Assembly (NCBI RefSeq): GCF_016863435.1 | Contig: NZ_BOOW01000036.1 | Coordinates: forward strand, 108,285-172,284 | Reading direction: 5' to 3' | DNA: 64,000 nucleotides | Origin: Sinosporangium siamense | GTDB lineage: Bacteria > Actinomycetota > Actinomycetes > Streptosporangiales > Streptosporangiaceae | Shown: in pieces, positions 25,809 to 35,054 of the stretch | Layout: every line of letters begins with the position of its first letter | How positions within the stretch are numbered: the stretch's first letter is position 1 | Program-made: the position numbers and the translations under genes | Notes under the pieces: generated by a model | Databases searched by the model: none | What the model was told of the DNA's origin: nothing | The model's input: only the letters and a program-made list of their open reading frames with translations

Positions 25809-27043
25809 CAGTCGTGGACGGTTCCGTCAGCGAGTCGGTTGTAGGGCAGGTAGGCCCGCACATAGGGGTACTTCCCCGCCTCGTCGGTATCGAGCTCAAC
25901 GCCCAGACCGGGCTGGTCGCCGGGGTGTAGCAGGCCGTTCTGCCAGGTATAGCTCTGCTGGAAGACGGCATCGGTCTTCTCGCCATGCCTCATATACTCC
26001 TGGATGCCGAAGTTGTGGATCGCCAGTCCGAGGTGCATCGCGGCCGCCATTCCCACGGGGGAAATATCGGTTGGCCCGTGCATGCCCGACTTGATCTGAT
26101 ACTGCGACGCATAGTCGAGCACCTTCTTCAAATGGGTGATGCCGCCGGTATGCGTCACGGCACTGCGAACGTAGTCGACCAACTGCTCGCGGACGATCTG
26201 CTGGTAGTCCCACACGGTGTTGAAGATCTCGCCGATCGCCAAGGGCGTGGTCGTGTGCTGACGCACCAGTCTCAGCGCCTCCTGGTTCTCCGCCGGTGTG
26301 CAGTCCTCTAGCCAGAACAGGCCGTACGGCTCGAGCGACTTGCCGAGTTGTGCCGCCTGGATCGGCGTCATCCGGTGGTGGCCATCATGAAGCAGCGGAA
26401 GCTCGGGACCGAATTCGTTGCGGACTGCTTCGAAGACCGTGGGGATATGCCGCAGGTAGGATCGGGTGTCCCAGTCCTCCTCGTTGGGTAGTCCGCCGCG
26501 CTGAGCCGGCTCGTGATCGTATCGAACGCCAGTGTTCCCGTCATACGTCGCGTTCGACGCGATTCCGTAGATCGACTTGAGTCCGGGGACCGCGGCTTGA
26601 ATACGGATGGCGCGATATCCCTGTTCCTGATGCGAGCGGACGCTGTCGAAAAGCTCCTGCTCGTCACGCCCACTCGCGTGGCCGTACGCGAGGAGCCCGG
26701 TACGGCTCGCGCCGCCCAAGAGTTGGTACACCGGAAGCCCGGCCGCTTTGCCTTTGAGGTCCCAGAGGGCCATGTCGACGGACGCGATCGCCGCCATGGT
26801 CACCGGGCCCCGGCGCCAGTAGGCGCTGCGGTACAGGAACTGCCAGGTGTCCTCGATACGGTGCGCGTCCCGACCGAGGAGCAAGGGGACGACGTGCTCC
26901 GCAAGATAGGCGACGACCGCCTGCTCGCGGCCGTTCAAGGTGGCATCGCCGAGTCCGGTCAGGCCGTCGTCGGTCGTGAGCTTGAGGGTCACGAAGTTCC
27001 GGTCGGGACTCGTGACGATGACTTCGGCACGTTCGATTCTCAT
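25805..27043 (-). CDS. manD: D-mannonate dehydratase (ManD, enolase superfamily)
   Basis: 412 residues. Converts D-mannonate to 2-keto-3-deoxy-D-gluconate. The ManD-specific residues are present: R147 and Y159 ([15 protein letters not shown]), metal ligands D220 (with H222 in LLHDGHHR), E246 (WLEDCTP) and E272 (IGEIFN), and H322 in MHGPTD. ATG 27043 follows AGGAA; the longer frame adds 11 residues. It lies 35 bases after the fructuronate reductase gene, forming the two-step route fructuronate - mannonate - KDG. Some ManD-family proteins are inactive or act on gluconate, but the residue set favours activity. Confidence 0.9.
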   Translation of the reverse strand: MRIERAEVIVTSPDRNFVTLKLTTDDGLTGLGDATLNGREQAVVAYLAEHVVPLLLGRDAHRIEDTWQFLYRSAYWRRGPVTMAAIASVDMALWDLKGKAAGLPVYQLLGGASRTGLLAYGHASGRDEQELFDSVRSHQEQGYRAIRIQAAVPGLKSIYGIASNATYDGNTGVRYDHEPAQRGGLPNEEDWDTRSYLRHIPTVFEAVRNEFGPELPLLHDGHHRMTPIQAAQLGKSLEPYGLFWLEDCTPAENQEALRLVRQHTTTPLAIGEIFNTVWDYQQIVREQLVDYVRSAVTHTGGITHLKKVLDYASQYQIKSGMHGPTDISPVGMAAAMHLGLAIHNFGIQEYMRHGEKTDAVFQQSYTWQNGLLHPGDQPGLGVELDTDEAGKYPYVRAYLPYNRLADGTVHDW

Positions 27044-27078
27044 GTAGGTTCCTTTTTCCTGCCGGCGTGCCGGCATCG

Positions 27079-28473
27079 TCAGAGGTCGGTCGCGGCACTT
27101 GCCGCGGCGATGATCTGTGCCGAGAGTGCGTGGTCCTCCACGAGGCGCTCGTCGACAGCGGCCAGCCGGACTCGGTCGCCATGCGTTCCGGGTGGCGCTT
27201 CACGGAGCGCGGCGGCGGCCGGGTCGGGTAGGTCCGGGCGGCGTTCGGCGAGACGGAGCCAGGCGGCGACCGCCGCGATCGACGTGTCGGCGGGCCGTCC
27301 GGCGGCGAGCTCTGCCTCAAGGATTGGGAGGATCCGCAATCGCACCTTGAGGGTCGAGTCGGCCGCTATTTGCTCGAGACGGTGCCGGATACGCGCGTTG
27401 GCGAACCGCTGGATCAACTGCGCGCGATACCCGTCAGGGTCGACCTCGGCGGGTAGTGAGCGCGCCGCCTCGTCCCAGAAGCGCTCGACGAGCTCGCGAG
27501 GCTTCGGGTCCGCGATCGCCTCTGCCACGGTCGTGTGGCCGCGCACGAGCCCCGTCGCGGCGAGAATCGTGTGCGCTCCGTTCAGCATGCCGAGCTTGCG
27601 CCGCTCGAACGGCTCCGTGTCGGACACGAAGGTGGCGCCCGCCAGCTCCCACGCCGGTCTGCCGTTCGGGAACTCACCCGCGAGCACCCAGTCGTGGAAC
27701 GGCTCGGTCACCACCGGCGAACGATCGTCGAACCCTGTCAGCCGCGACCCCGCAACGACATCGGCGGGCGTCGTGGCCGGAGTGATCCGGTCGACGACAG
27801 TCGAGACGAAGGCGGCCTCTCGATCGATCCAGGCGGCAAGCAGCGGGTCAATGCGGTCCGCCAGCTGGAGCAGGCCAGATCGCACCATACGGCCGTTGTC
27901 CGGCACGTTATCGCAGGGGACGACCGCGATCGGACCTCCTTCGGCCCGGCGGCGGGCCTGCAGTCCGAGTAGCAGACGCCCTGGCGCCGTCACGACGGTC
28001 GGCGGCTCCGTGTCCGCTCTCCATCGCCGCAGCGCATCGAGATCGGCGTCGACCTCCGGGGCGGCGATCGGTTGTCCGTCGGGGGAGATTCGGTACCCTG
28101 CCTCGGTGATGGTGCTCGTGACGATCGCGACACCCGGATCAGCGAGGTAGCCCGCGAAGCGCGCGGCGGCCGCGCCGTCGTGCGCGGCCGAGATGCTCCC
28201 GACGACCCGCGCCCGATCGCCGTCGGCAGCCCGCTCGATGACGGAATACAGTCCGTCCTGAGCCATGAGCTCGACCGCTCGGTCAGGGGATTGTCCGGTG
28301 AAGGCGGCTATACCCCACTCCTTCGCCTCGTCGACCACGTCGGTATACCACGCTTGGTGCGCTCGATGGAACGCTCCAAGTCCAAGATGCACGATGCGCA
28401 CGGGCCGGGGGGCGGTCAGCCGCGGCTCTGTCGTGGCAGCCGTCGCACGGGTCAGCCGTGGTCGCCGTTTCAT
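27079..28473 (-). CDS. uxuB: Mannitol dehydrogenase-family D-fructuronate reductase
   Basis: 464 residues. NAD-binding Rossmann start ([19 protein letters not shown], 25-43), the [11 protein letters not shown] block (184-194) and the catalytic K293/N298/H301 region ([12 protein letters not shown]) are all present. It reduces D-fructuronate to D-mannonate; the mannonate dehydratase follows directly, which fixes the specificity better than sequence alone. ATG 28473 has GGAG nine bases before. Its start overlaps the stop of a tiny upstream frame (TGATG). Glucuronate isomerase, needed before this step, is not in the window. Confidence 0.88.
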   Translation of the reverse strand: MKRRPRLTRATAATTEPRLTAPRPVRIVHLGLGAFHRAHQAWYTDVVDEAKEWGIAAFTGQSPDRAVELMAQDGLYSVIERAADGDRARVVGSISAAHDGAAAARFAGYLADPGVAIVTSTITEAGYRISPDGQPIAAPEVDADLDALRRWRADTEPPTVVTAPGRLLLGLQARRRAEGGPIAVVPCDNVPDNGRMVRSGLLQLADRIDPLLAAWIDREAAFVSTVVDRITPATTPADVVAGSRLTGFDDRSPVVTEPFHDWVLAGEFPNGRPAWELAGATFVSDTEPFERRKLGMLNGAHTILAATGLVRGHTTVAEAIADPKPRELVERFWDEAARSLPAEVDPDGYRAQLIQRFANARIRHRLEQIAADSTLKVRLRILPILEAELAAGRPADTSIAAVAAWLRLAERRPDLPDPAAAALREAPPGTHGDRVRLAAVDERLVEDHALSAQIIAAASAATDL

Positions 28474-28547
28474 CAGGGGAACTCCGGCCGCGGGCACGAC
28501 CACGCCGCGTGTCTCACCCGCCGGATCGTCTGATCCAGACTCTTCAT
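28473..28547 (-). CDS. Possible 24-residue peptide coupled to uxuB
   Basis: ATG 28547 has GAAAGGG at seven-base spacing, better than most starts nearby. It encodes a basic peptide (MKSLDQTIRRVRHAAW and 8 more residues). Its TGA overlaps the ATG of the fructuronate reductase (TGATG), so translation of the enzyme could depend on it. No homologue recognised. Confidence 0.35.
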   Translation of the reverse strand: MKSLDQTIRRVRHAAWSCPRPEFP

Positions 28548-28599
28548 CGTCAACCCTTTCGTGGGGCCATGCCGGACGGTCGCTTCGAGTCATGTCGGA

Positions 28600-29400
28600 T
28601 CACAGGGCGCGAACGCGAGCTTCGTAGCGGTCGAGAAGATCGCGATTCACCCGGTCTCCGCCGGGCGCGTTGCTCGAAGCCCAGCTTTCCGCCGACGAGA
28701 TATCCGAAGTCAGGAGGCTCGTCGCATCGAGGAGCGTCCAGGCCAGCGCGAAGGAGTTGGCGGCGGTCGCAAGCGGCACTGTGAGGCCGGCGTCGCCGAT
28801 CGACGATACGTCCCCAGGGGGTACGCGGGTGTCGACGTGTATGTCCGAGACGTTGGAGAGAGCAGTGTCCCCGAGGAATCGTGAAGGATGGCCATCCGGA
28901 ATGGCAGCCTCGCACTGCAGTGATGAGTATCCGACCACGAGTGCCCCTCGTTGCCGGGCGCCGAGCCCCATTTCGATAACCGTGGCGTTCACTCCGAACG
29001 CGTTGACGATGAGCACGATGTCGCCGTCGCCGACGCCGTGCTCGTCGAGGAGTCGTGCGGCTCGCCCTGGCGTACGCTCGTTCGTCGTGGAGCGGGCCGC
29101 CCCCTGCGTGAGGAGGGTGTCTTGATCCACGATCGGCGAGACCGCCGCGAGCATTCCCGGGCGATAGAAGACGTCGAGGACTGCGAGGTGGGAATGCCCG
29201 CCCGGGCCGGCCACGTGCACGAGCCGGCCGCATCCGACTCGGTCCGCGATCGCGCGAGCCGCTCGCGAGACCGGCTCTCGGTTCGTGCGGATGATCTCGT
29301 GATGCAACGCCGTGACGCTCGAGGCGAGGACCGCACCGAGGCCCGGTGAATCCGCGTCGTGATCGAGCTCGTATCCCGCCGATAATGTGCTGCCTGTCAC
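28600..29400 (-). CDS. SIS-domain sugar-phosphate-binding protein (UPF0309-like)
   Basis: 266 residues from GTG 29400. SIS fold: LVHVAGPGGHSHLAVLDVFY, the IVDQDTLLTQGAARS region, and DIVLIVNAFGVNATVIEMGL in place of the usual S-x-S-G loop. The overall pattern is that of the UPF0309 group found with amino-sugar genes. It may isomerise or bind a phosphorylated ketose or amino sugar. The usual GCGHS motif reads GPGGHS and the SNSG loop reads NAFGVN, so catalysis may differ. It starts 11 bases after the GH3 gene. Confidence 0.72.
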   Translation of the reverse strand: MTGSTLSAGYELDHDADSPGLGAVLASSVTALHHEIIRTNREPVSRAARAIADRVGCGRLVHVAGPGGHSHLAVLDVFYRPGMLAAVSPIVDQDTLLTQGAARSTTNERTPGRAARLLDEHGVGDGDIVLIVNAFGVNATVIEMGLGARQRGALVVGYSSLQCEAAIPDGHPSRFLGDTALSNVSDIHVDTRVPPGDVSSIGDAGLTVPLATAANSFALAWTLLDATSLLTSDISSAESWASSNAPGGDRVNRDLLDRYEARVRAL

Positions 29401-29410
29401 GATTCGGTGC

Positions 29411-30949
29411 TCACGCGGCCGAAACGCGATCGAGGATCGCGTCGACCGCGGCCTCGCTGCAGATACCGAACGCATCGACCGCGGGCGCGACGATAACGCC
29501 GACCCGCTCGTTGGCGATGGTCACAGCACGCATCATCCCGTTGACGACAAGGGCGACCACACCTCCCGCCTCCGACTCGGCGACGATCTCGGCGATCGTC
29601 GCGTGATCCCTCGCCGACACGGACGTCTCGGGCACGACGACAGGGAGCAGCACCGTCTCGCCCTCACGACGCAGTTCGCGGACTGCCTCGGCGGAGGCGG
29701 TGCGTGCCGCGAGGGTGACCGCGATTCCTCGCGCGGACGCGGCATCCGCGATTCTCTTCGCGAGGACACTCTCCCCGATCACCACGAGGTCGCGCGTCGA
29801 CGCGACGGCACCGGCGGCGTCGACGGTGAAGGCGCGGCTCGGATCGTCCCATCGCGATGGCAAGTCGAGCGCTTTGGGGTCGAGGGCGGGCTCCCCGTGG
29901 CCGGCGATGGTGCGGCGAAGGCCCGTGAGCCGCTCGACCGACCGGTCGATCTCGGCGATGGAGAGCCGGCCGTCATCGACGGCCGCACGGACGGCCGCGA
30001 CCAGACTGGGCAGGAGATCCGCCTCGCACTTGGCGTTGACAACGTCGGCGCCGGCGGCCAACGCGAGCACCGCCGCCTCCTCCGGCGACCAGCGGTCACT
30101 GATGGCGGCCATCCTCAGTGAATCGGTGATGATGACACCGTCGAACTGCAGACGCTCACGAAGCCATTCGCGGTTGACCTTTGCCGACACGCTTGCCGGC
30201 TCGTCCACCCCGAGGGCCGGCAGGACCACGTGACCCACCATGATGCTCTCGACGCCGGCGGCGATCGCGTCGCCGAACGGAGGAACGTGGATCTCATCGA
30301 GTTCACCGCGCGTCCGGTCGATCACCGGAAGCCCGAGATGGCTGTCGATCACACTGTCGCCGTGTCCTGGGAAGTGTTTCGCGCAGGAGATGATGCCTCC
30401 GTCGCGGAAGCCGCGAACCTGTGCGCTCCCGAGTTCTGATGTCTTCGCCGAGTCGACGCCGAACGCACGGACCCCGAGGATTGGATCACTCTCCGTCGTG
30501 CGTACATCGACCGTCGGACTGAATGTCCAGTCGTAGCCCACGGCACGCGCCTCCCGGGCGGCCTGGAGCGCCGTCCGGTACGCCACATCGACGTCACCTG
30601 TCAGCCCGATGCCCGCGGGGTAGGGAAGCTCCGTGCCTATTCGCCCGAGGCTATAGCCGATACCGGATTCGAGATTGCCGGAGATCAGGGGGGCGCGCAC
30701 GCCGGCGGCGGCGGCCTCGGCTCGCACGGCCGCGTGGTAGCGGGCGGCCGCGGAGGCGGACATGTCCACGACACTGTGCAGGACACCGACCCCGGCTCGG
30801 ATCGCTGCTCTCGTCGCCTCATCCGGCAGCCCATCCGGGCCGACACCTGGCAAGACCAGGAGACATGCGGCGATACGCCGATCGAGGTCGAGAAGGCCGG
30901 TCGAGTCGTCGACAGCAGAAACTGGTACTTGACGGGAAACGTTGGGCAT
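29411..30949 (-). CDS. GH3 beta-N-acetylglucosaminidase/phosphorylase (NagZ/Nag3 subgroup)
   Basis: 512 residues, no signal peptide, so cytoplasmic. GH3 barrel with AKHFPGHGDSVIDSH (190-204), the Asp-His dyad signature of the NagZ/Nag3 N-acetylglucosaminidases, and nucleophile D276 in GVIITDSLRM. A C-terminal alpha/beta domain (about 370-512) is present, as in Nag3-type enzymes that can act as phosphorylases. First gene of the minus-strand operon GH3 - SIS - uxuB - manD - gntK. ATG 30949 lacks a ribosome site; a -10-like TAGAAA ends 7 bases upstream, so it may be leaderless. Confidence 0.88.
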   Translation of the reverse strand: MPNVSRQVPVSAVDDSTGLLDLDRRIAACLLVLPGVGPDGLPDEATRAAIRAGVGVLHSVVDMSASAAARYHAAVRAEAAAAGVRAPLISGNLESGIGYSLGRIGTELPYPAGIGLTGDVDVAYRTALQAAREARAVGYDWTFSPTVDVRTTESDPILGVRAFGVDSAKTSELGSAQVRGFRDGGIISCAKHFPGHGDSVIDSHLGLPVIDRTRGELDEIHVPPFGDAIAAGVESIMVGHVVLPALGVDEPASVSAKVNREWLRERLQFDGVIITDSLRMAAISDRWSPEEAAVLALAAGADVVNAKCEADLLPSLVAAVRAAVDDGRLSIAEIDRSVERLTGLRRTIAGHGEPALDPKALDLPSRWDDPSRAFTVDAAGAVASTRDLVVIGESVLAKRIADAASARGIAVTLAARTASAEAVRELRREGETVLLPVVVPETSVSARDHATIAEIVAESEAGGVVALVVNGMMRAVTIANERVGVIVAPAVDAFGICSEAAVDAILDRVSAA

Positions 30950-30956
30950 GCGTTAG

Positions 30957-30973
30957 TTTCTATCAAACGTTTG
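30957..30973. promoter_or_regulatory. Divergent promoter with LacI-type operator
   Basis: Perfect palindrome CAAACGTTTG (30964-30973) between the GH3 operon (start 30949, minus) and the ABC-transporter operon (start 30997, plus). On the minus strand TAGAAA (30962-30957) could be the -10 box of a leaderless GH3 transcript. A near copy of the operator sits before nagB at 36506. The LacI protein encoded at 34071 is the likely repressor of both. Confidence 0.7.
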
Positions 30974-30996
30974 CAGAAAATCCTAGAGGTAGACAA

Positions 30997-32289
30997 ATGC
31001 AGACATCGATGAAGGCAGCACTCATCGCAGGCTCCACCGCGATGGCGCTGATGCTCAGCGGATGCGGGCTCGGGTCCGGACAGGTCGCGGATGCGGATCT
31101 GAACGGACAGATCGAGGGCACCATCACATTCCAGACCATGCAACTGTCGCCGACGTTCGACGACTACATCAACGGGCTCATCAAACGGTTCGAGGCCGAG
31201 CACCCGAACACGACCGTCAAGTGGACGGACATTCCGAGCGATCAGACGGCCCGGAAGGTGAGCGCTGACGCGGCCGCCGGTTCGCTGCCCGACGTGATGG
31301 ACCTCGACTCGGCGACACTCGCCCCACTCGGGCGCGATGGCCGAGTCGTCGACATGGCGGACGCGGCGGGCGGGCTGAAGGAGGACTACGTCGCCTCCGC
31401 GTGGAACTCGTTCGACTACGGCGACGTCTCGGTCGCCGCACTGCCCTGGTACGTGAACTCCCCGGTGCTGCTGGCGAACTCGGCACTTGTCACGAAGGCG
31501 GGTTCGCCGGCCACCCCGACGACGTACTCCGAACTGCTCGACGTCTCGGCCAAGATCGCCAAGGAAAGCGGCAAGGCCGGTTTTCAGCCGGAGTCGGTCC
31601 GGTTCCCGGACTACCTACTGAGCGTGGGCGTTCCGCTCGTCAACGAGGATTCGACTAAGGCGCGGGTCAACACCGCCGAGGCGCACAAGTTTGTCCAGAA
31701 GCTCGCAGATCTCTATGCGAGCGGCGGCATCCCCGCAGACTCGGTCACCGCCGCCCCGCGCGCCGAGATCGACACCTTCTCTCAGGGCGCGACCGTCTAC
31801 CTTGAGACCGGCGCCTCGCGCCTGAAGATCCTTAAAGAGAACGCACCGGCCGTCTACGACGCAATCGCCGTCGAAGAGCCGATGGGCGCGGCCGACGGAA
31901 AGACGTGGGTCGTCGCTCACGGGCTGGCCGTGCCGAAGAGCAGCAAGAACGCGGCCACTGCGTTGGCCTTTGCGAAGTTTGTGACCAACGCGCAGAACCA
32001 GCTCGCTCTGGCCCAACAGTCCGCTGTGTTCCCGAGCGCCGTGAAGGCCCTCAACGATCCCTTCTTCACGGCCAAACCCACGGACGCGCCGACGGAGGCG
32101 AGGAAGATGGTCGCCAAGATCCTCTTCGACGGCCGGACGACACCGAAGCCGCCCGCTGTCGATGCCGAGTACGCGACCACGCTGTGGGCTTCGCTTCAGT
32201 CGGCGATCACGGGTGAGGTGCCGGTCGCGGACGCGCTCGCGGCGGCGGAAACGCGGCTCACGGAGATGCTTCAGAAGCGAAGCAAGTGA
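30997..32289 (+). CDS. Sugar ABC transporter substrate-binding lipoprotein
   Basis: 430 residues, lipobox LMLSGC with lipidated C23. Extracellular solute-binding protein family 1: ITFQTMQLSPTFDDYINGLI, SLPDVMDLDSATLAPLGRDG and WVVAHGLAVPKSSKNAATALAFA. Binds an oligo- or monosaccharide and delivers it to the two permeases downstream. AGAGGT precedes ATG 30997; the frame is open upstream but only through antisense of GH3. No ATPase gene lies in the operon, so a shared MsiK-like ATPase elsewhere must power it, the usual arrangement in actinomycetes. Confidence 0.92.
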   Translation: MQTSMKAALIAGSTAMALMLSGCGLGSGQVADADLNGQIEGTITFQTMQLSPTFDDYINGLIKRFEAEHPNTTVKWTDIPSDQTARKVSADAAAGSLPDVMDLDSATLAPLGRDGRVVDMADAAGGLKEDYVASAWNSFDYGDVSVAALPWYVNSPVLLANSALVTKAGSPATPTTYSELLDVSAKIAKESGKAGFQPESVRFPDYLLSVGVPLVNEDSTKARVNTAEAHKFVQKLADLYASGGIPADSVTAAPRAEIDTFSQGATVYLETGASRLKILKENAPAVYDAIAVEEPMGAADGKTWVVAHGLAVPKSSKNAATALAFAKFVTNAQNQLALAQQSAVFPSAVKALNDPFFTAKPTDAPTEARKMVAKILFDGRTTPKPPAVDAEYATTLWASLQSAITGEVPVADALAAAETRLTEMLQKRSK

Positions 32290-33179
32290 CAGCGGTCAGC
32301 GAATCGAGCGTCCGGCGTCATCGCTGGTGGGTGCCCCTCCTTTTCATTGGACCCGTTCTGCTCGTCCAGCTCGCTTTCTTGTTCACCCCGCTCTTGAACA
32401 CGTTCGTACTCGCGTTCACCGACGCGAGTACGATCGGCGGCGGCACGTTCACCGGCCTCGCCAATTTCGAGGAGATGTTCTCGTCCGCCTCCTTCTGGGA
32501 GGCGGTCGGTCACACCGGTCTCTACGTCCTGCTGGCGACACCGTTCATCGTCGGCATCTCCATCGGGCTGGCGATCCTTATCAACACGAGGATGCGCGGA
32601 GCCGGCATCGTCCGGCCCATCCTGTTCTCCCCACTCGTGCTCCCGATGGCGGTCGTCGCGCTCATGTTCCAGTATGTGCTCGCCTCGGACGGCCTCGCGA
32701 ACCAACTCCTGCAGGGACTGCATCTGGTCGCGGCACCCGTGCCCTTCCTCACGAACACGCATCTGGCGCTGATCAGCTGCGTGATCGTCACGATCTGGAA
32801 GGGCTGCGGCCTGTACACCATGATCTTGCTCGCGGCGTTGCAGAACGTCTCGAGAGAGCTCAACGAAGCCGCGGAACTCGACGGGGCGTCATGGTTGCGG
32901 CGCACGTTCAGCGTCACCATCCCGCAGATCAGCGGCACGATCTCCCTGGTCACCGTACTGACCGCGATCTCGGCCCTCCGCGCCTTCACCGAGCCGTACG
33001 TGCTCACTGCCGGCGGGCCCGGGACGTCGTCAACGACAATCGTCGTCCATCTGTTCTCGAAGGGAATCGCCCCCGGAACGGAGGCTGGATACGCTTCGGC
33101 GATCAGCCTTGTGCTCTTCGTGTTCGTCCTCGCCGTCTCGTCCGCGTCCTGGCTTCTCACCCGAAAAGGTCGTGCATGA
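32286..33179 (+). CDS. Sugar ABC transporter permease (MalF-like)
   Basis: 297 residues with six predicted membrane helices and the cytoplasmic EAA loop that contacts the ATPase (ELNEAAELDGASWLRRTF). Starts at GTG 32286, overlapping the stop of the binding-protein gene. First permease of the importer. Confidence 0.92.
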   Translation: MTAVSESSVRRHRWWVPLLFIGPVLLVQLAFLFTPLLNTFVLAFTDASTIGGGTFTGLANFEEMFSSASFWEAVGHTGLYVLLATPFIVGISIGLAILINTRMRGAGIVRPILFSPLVLPMAVVALMFQYVLASDGLANQLLQGLHLVAAPVPFLTNTHLALISCVIVTIWKGCGLYTMILLAALQNVSRELNEAAELDGASWLRRTFSVTIPQISGTISLVTVLTAISALRAFTEPYVLTAGGPGTSSTTIVVHLFSKGIAPGTEAGYASAISLVLFVFVLAVSSASWLLTRKGRA

Positions 33180-34054
33180 TGACCGCTCACTCACAGGCGA
33201 CGTCCGTACGGCGGCGGCGGGGACGAAACGACATTCGACCGCTCGAGCGCACGATACGGTGGGTGCTCATGCTCGTCGCCCTAAGCGTTGTGCTCGCGCC
33301 ACTCCTCTGGCAGCTGAGCACGGCGCTGAAGGGGCCAGGCGAGTCGACAGTCGGATTCCCCGGGGACCTGATCCCATCAGACCCCACGTTCGCCAATTTC
33401 GTCGCGGCGTTCACGACGGTGCCACTTGGCCGCTATCTCTTGAACTCGGCGGCGATCGCCGTTCTCGGGGTGACGATCAACCTCGTCCTCGCGACCCTGA
33501 CGGGTTACGCCCTTGCCCGGATTCCCTTCCGCGGACGCGGCCTGTATGTGAGCGTCCTCCTCGCCACGGCTGCACTGCCCTTCGAGGTCATCCTCGTCTC
33601 GACCCTGCTGGTGACCCGCGGCCTCGGACTGAAGGACACGCTGATCGGCGTCGTCCTCCCCCAAGCCGTCTCCATCGTCTCGATCTTCGTGATGCGACAG
33701 GCGTTCATCGGAATCCCGAACGAGATCGAGGAAGCGGCCGTCATGGACGGGGCCGGCCCGGCTCGAACATTCTGGTCGATCATGCTGCCGTCGGTGCACG
33801 GGTCGGTGGCAGTTGTCGCGGTGCTCGGTTTCATCGACAGCTGGGACCTCTTCCTCTGGCCTCTCGTGATCCTGAGCGACCCGGCCAACTATCCGGTGAA
33901 CGTCGGTGTGCAATTCTTGTCGGGCGCCTTCTCCGCAGATCAGCGGGTGATTAGCGCCGCAACGTTGATCGTCATGGCTCCGCCGCTTCTCGTGTTCTTT
34001 TTGCTTCAGCGACAGGTCTTCTCAGGTCTGGCCGAAGGCGCCCTCAAAGGATGA
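33176..34054 (+). CDS. Sugar ABC transporter permease (MalG-like)
   Basis: 292 residues, six membrane helices, EAA loop IPNEIEEAAVMDGAG. ATG 33176 overlaps the stop of the MalF-like gene (ATGA). Forms the transmembrane heterodimer with the preceding gene product. Confidence 0.92.
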   Translation: MMTAHSQATSVRRRRGRNDIRPLERTIRWVLMLVALSVVLAPLLWQLSTALKGPGESTVGFPGDLIPSDPTFANFVAAFTTVPLGRYLLNSAAIAVLGVTINLVLATLTGYALARIPFRGRGLYVSVLLATAALPFEVILVSTLLVTRGLGLKDTLIGVVLPQAVSIVSIFVMRQAFIGIPNEIEEAAVMDGAGPARTFWSIMLPSVHGSVAVVAVLGFIDSWDLFLWPLVILSDPANYPVNVGVQFLSGAFSADQRVISAATLIVMAPPLLVFFLLQRQVFSGLAEGALKG

Positions 34055-34070
34055 GTGGGATGGTGACCCA

Positions 34071-35054
34071 ATGAACCGAACAGGTCCGGCAAAGCTGAAG
34101 GACGTGGCGGAAGCGGCCGGCGTCTCGATTTCCACGGTCTCGAGGGTGTTCTCCAATCCAGAGCTGCTCTCGCCGACCACGGTTCAACACGTGCGTGAGG
34201 TCGCCGAGCGACTCCGGTTCACGCCGAACGTCCTTGCCCGTGCGTTGATCACCGGCGTTCCGGCGAACATCGGCCTGATCGTGCCGGACATCACCAACCC
34301 CTACATGACGACGGTATTGAAGGCTGCCCAGGGCCGTTCGCGGCTCTCTGGCGTGGGGGTGCTGGTCGCCGACACCGATGAGAGTGTGGTGTTCGAGCGG
34401 CAAGCGGCCGCTCAACTCGCTCCGCAGTCCCGAGGTCTGATCCTCTGCGCGCCCCGGATGAGTTCTACACACATCCGGGAGATCGCCTCTATCGTGCCGG
34501 TCGTCTTGATCAACCGTGTGGTCAGCGGTGTCCCGTCCGTCGTCACCGACTCCGGGCCGGCGATCGGTGAGATCATCGCTCACCTCGCCGAACTCGGACA
34601 TCGCAGAGTCGCCTATCTGCCCGGCCCATCGCGCTCATGGGCCAACCGGCAGCGACTCAAAGCCGTCGCGAAGCGAACCGGTGGCTTGGGCATCGACTTA
34701 ACCGTGCTCAACGAGACCGCTGCGAGATATGAGGACGGGATCGAGGCGGCATCAGCCGTGGTCGAGGCCTCGGTGACCGCCGTCATCGCCTTCGATGACA
34801 TCCTGGCATCCGGAATCATCCAAGGTCTGCGAAGAACCGGCAGATCGGTGCCGGACGACGTCTCCGTGATCGGGCACGACGACGTGATTGCCGCCCTCGT
34901 CCAGCCGGGTCTGACCACTATCGCCGCCTACAGCGATCGAGTCGGGCGCCTCGCCGTCGAACGGCTGCTTGATCCGGACGGGGAACAGCATCGCGAGGCG
35001 TCGATCGCTGTACGCGCCGATCTCGTCCCGCGAGAGTCCGTCGGGCGACCGTGA
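34071..35054 (+). CDS. LacI-family transcriptional repressor (first)
   Basis: 327 residues. N-terminal HTH and hinge helix (KLKDVAEAAGVSISTVSRVF, then LSPTTVQHVREVAERLRFTPN, LARALI), followed by a periplasmic-binding-protein-like effector domain (IGLIVPDITNPYMTT, DDVSVIGHDDV). It lies 17 bases after the permease gene and overlaps the CE15 gene, so it is part of the transporter operon and autoregulated. Likely operators are the CAAACGTTT sites at 30964 and 36506. The inducer is probably the imported sugar or a derivative. Confidence 0.92.
   Translation: MNRTGPAKLKDVAEAAGVSISTVSRVFSNPELLSPTTVQHVREVAERLRFTPNVLARALITGVPANIGLIVPDITNPYMTTVLKAAQGRSRLSGVGVLVADTDESVVFERQAAAQLAPQSRGLILCAPRMSSTHIREIASIVPVVLINRVVSGVPSVVTDSGPAIGEIIAHLAELGHRRVAYLPGPSRSWANRQRLKAVAKRTGGLGIDLTVLNETAARYEDGIEAASAVVEASVTAVIAFDDILASGIIQGLRRTGRSVPDDVSVIGHDDVIAALVQPGLTTIAAYSDRVGRLAVERLLDPDGEQHREASIAVRADLVPRESVGRP

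Noticed and set aside
26513..28150. Plus-strand open frame of 545 codons
   Set aside because: Lies over manD and uxuB on the other strand; serine/arginine-rich shadow without motifs.
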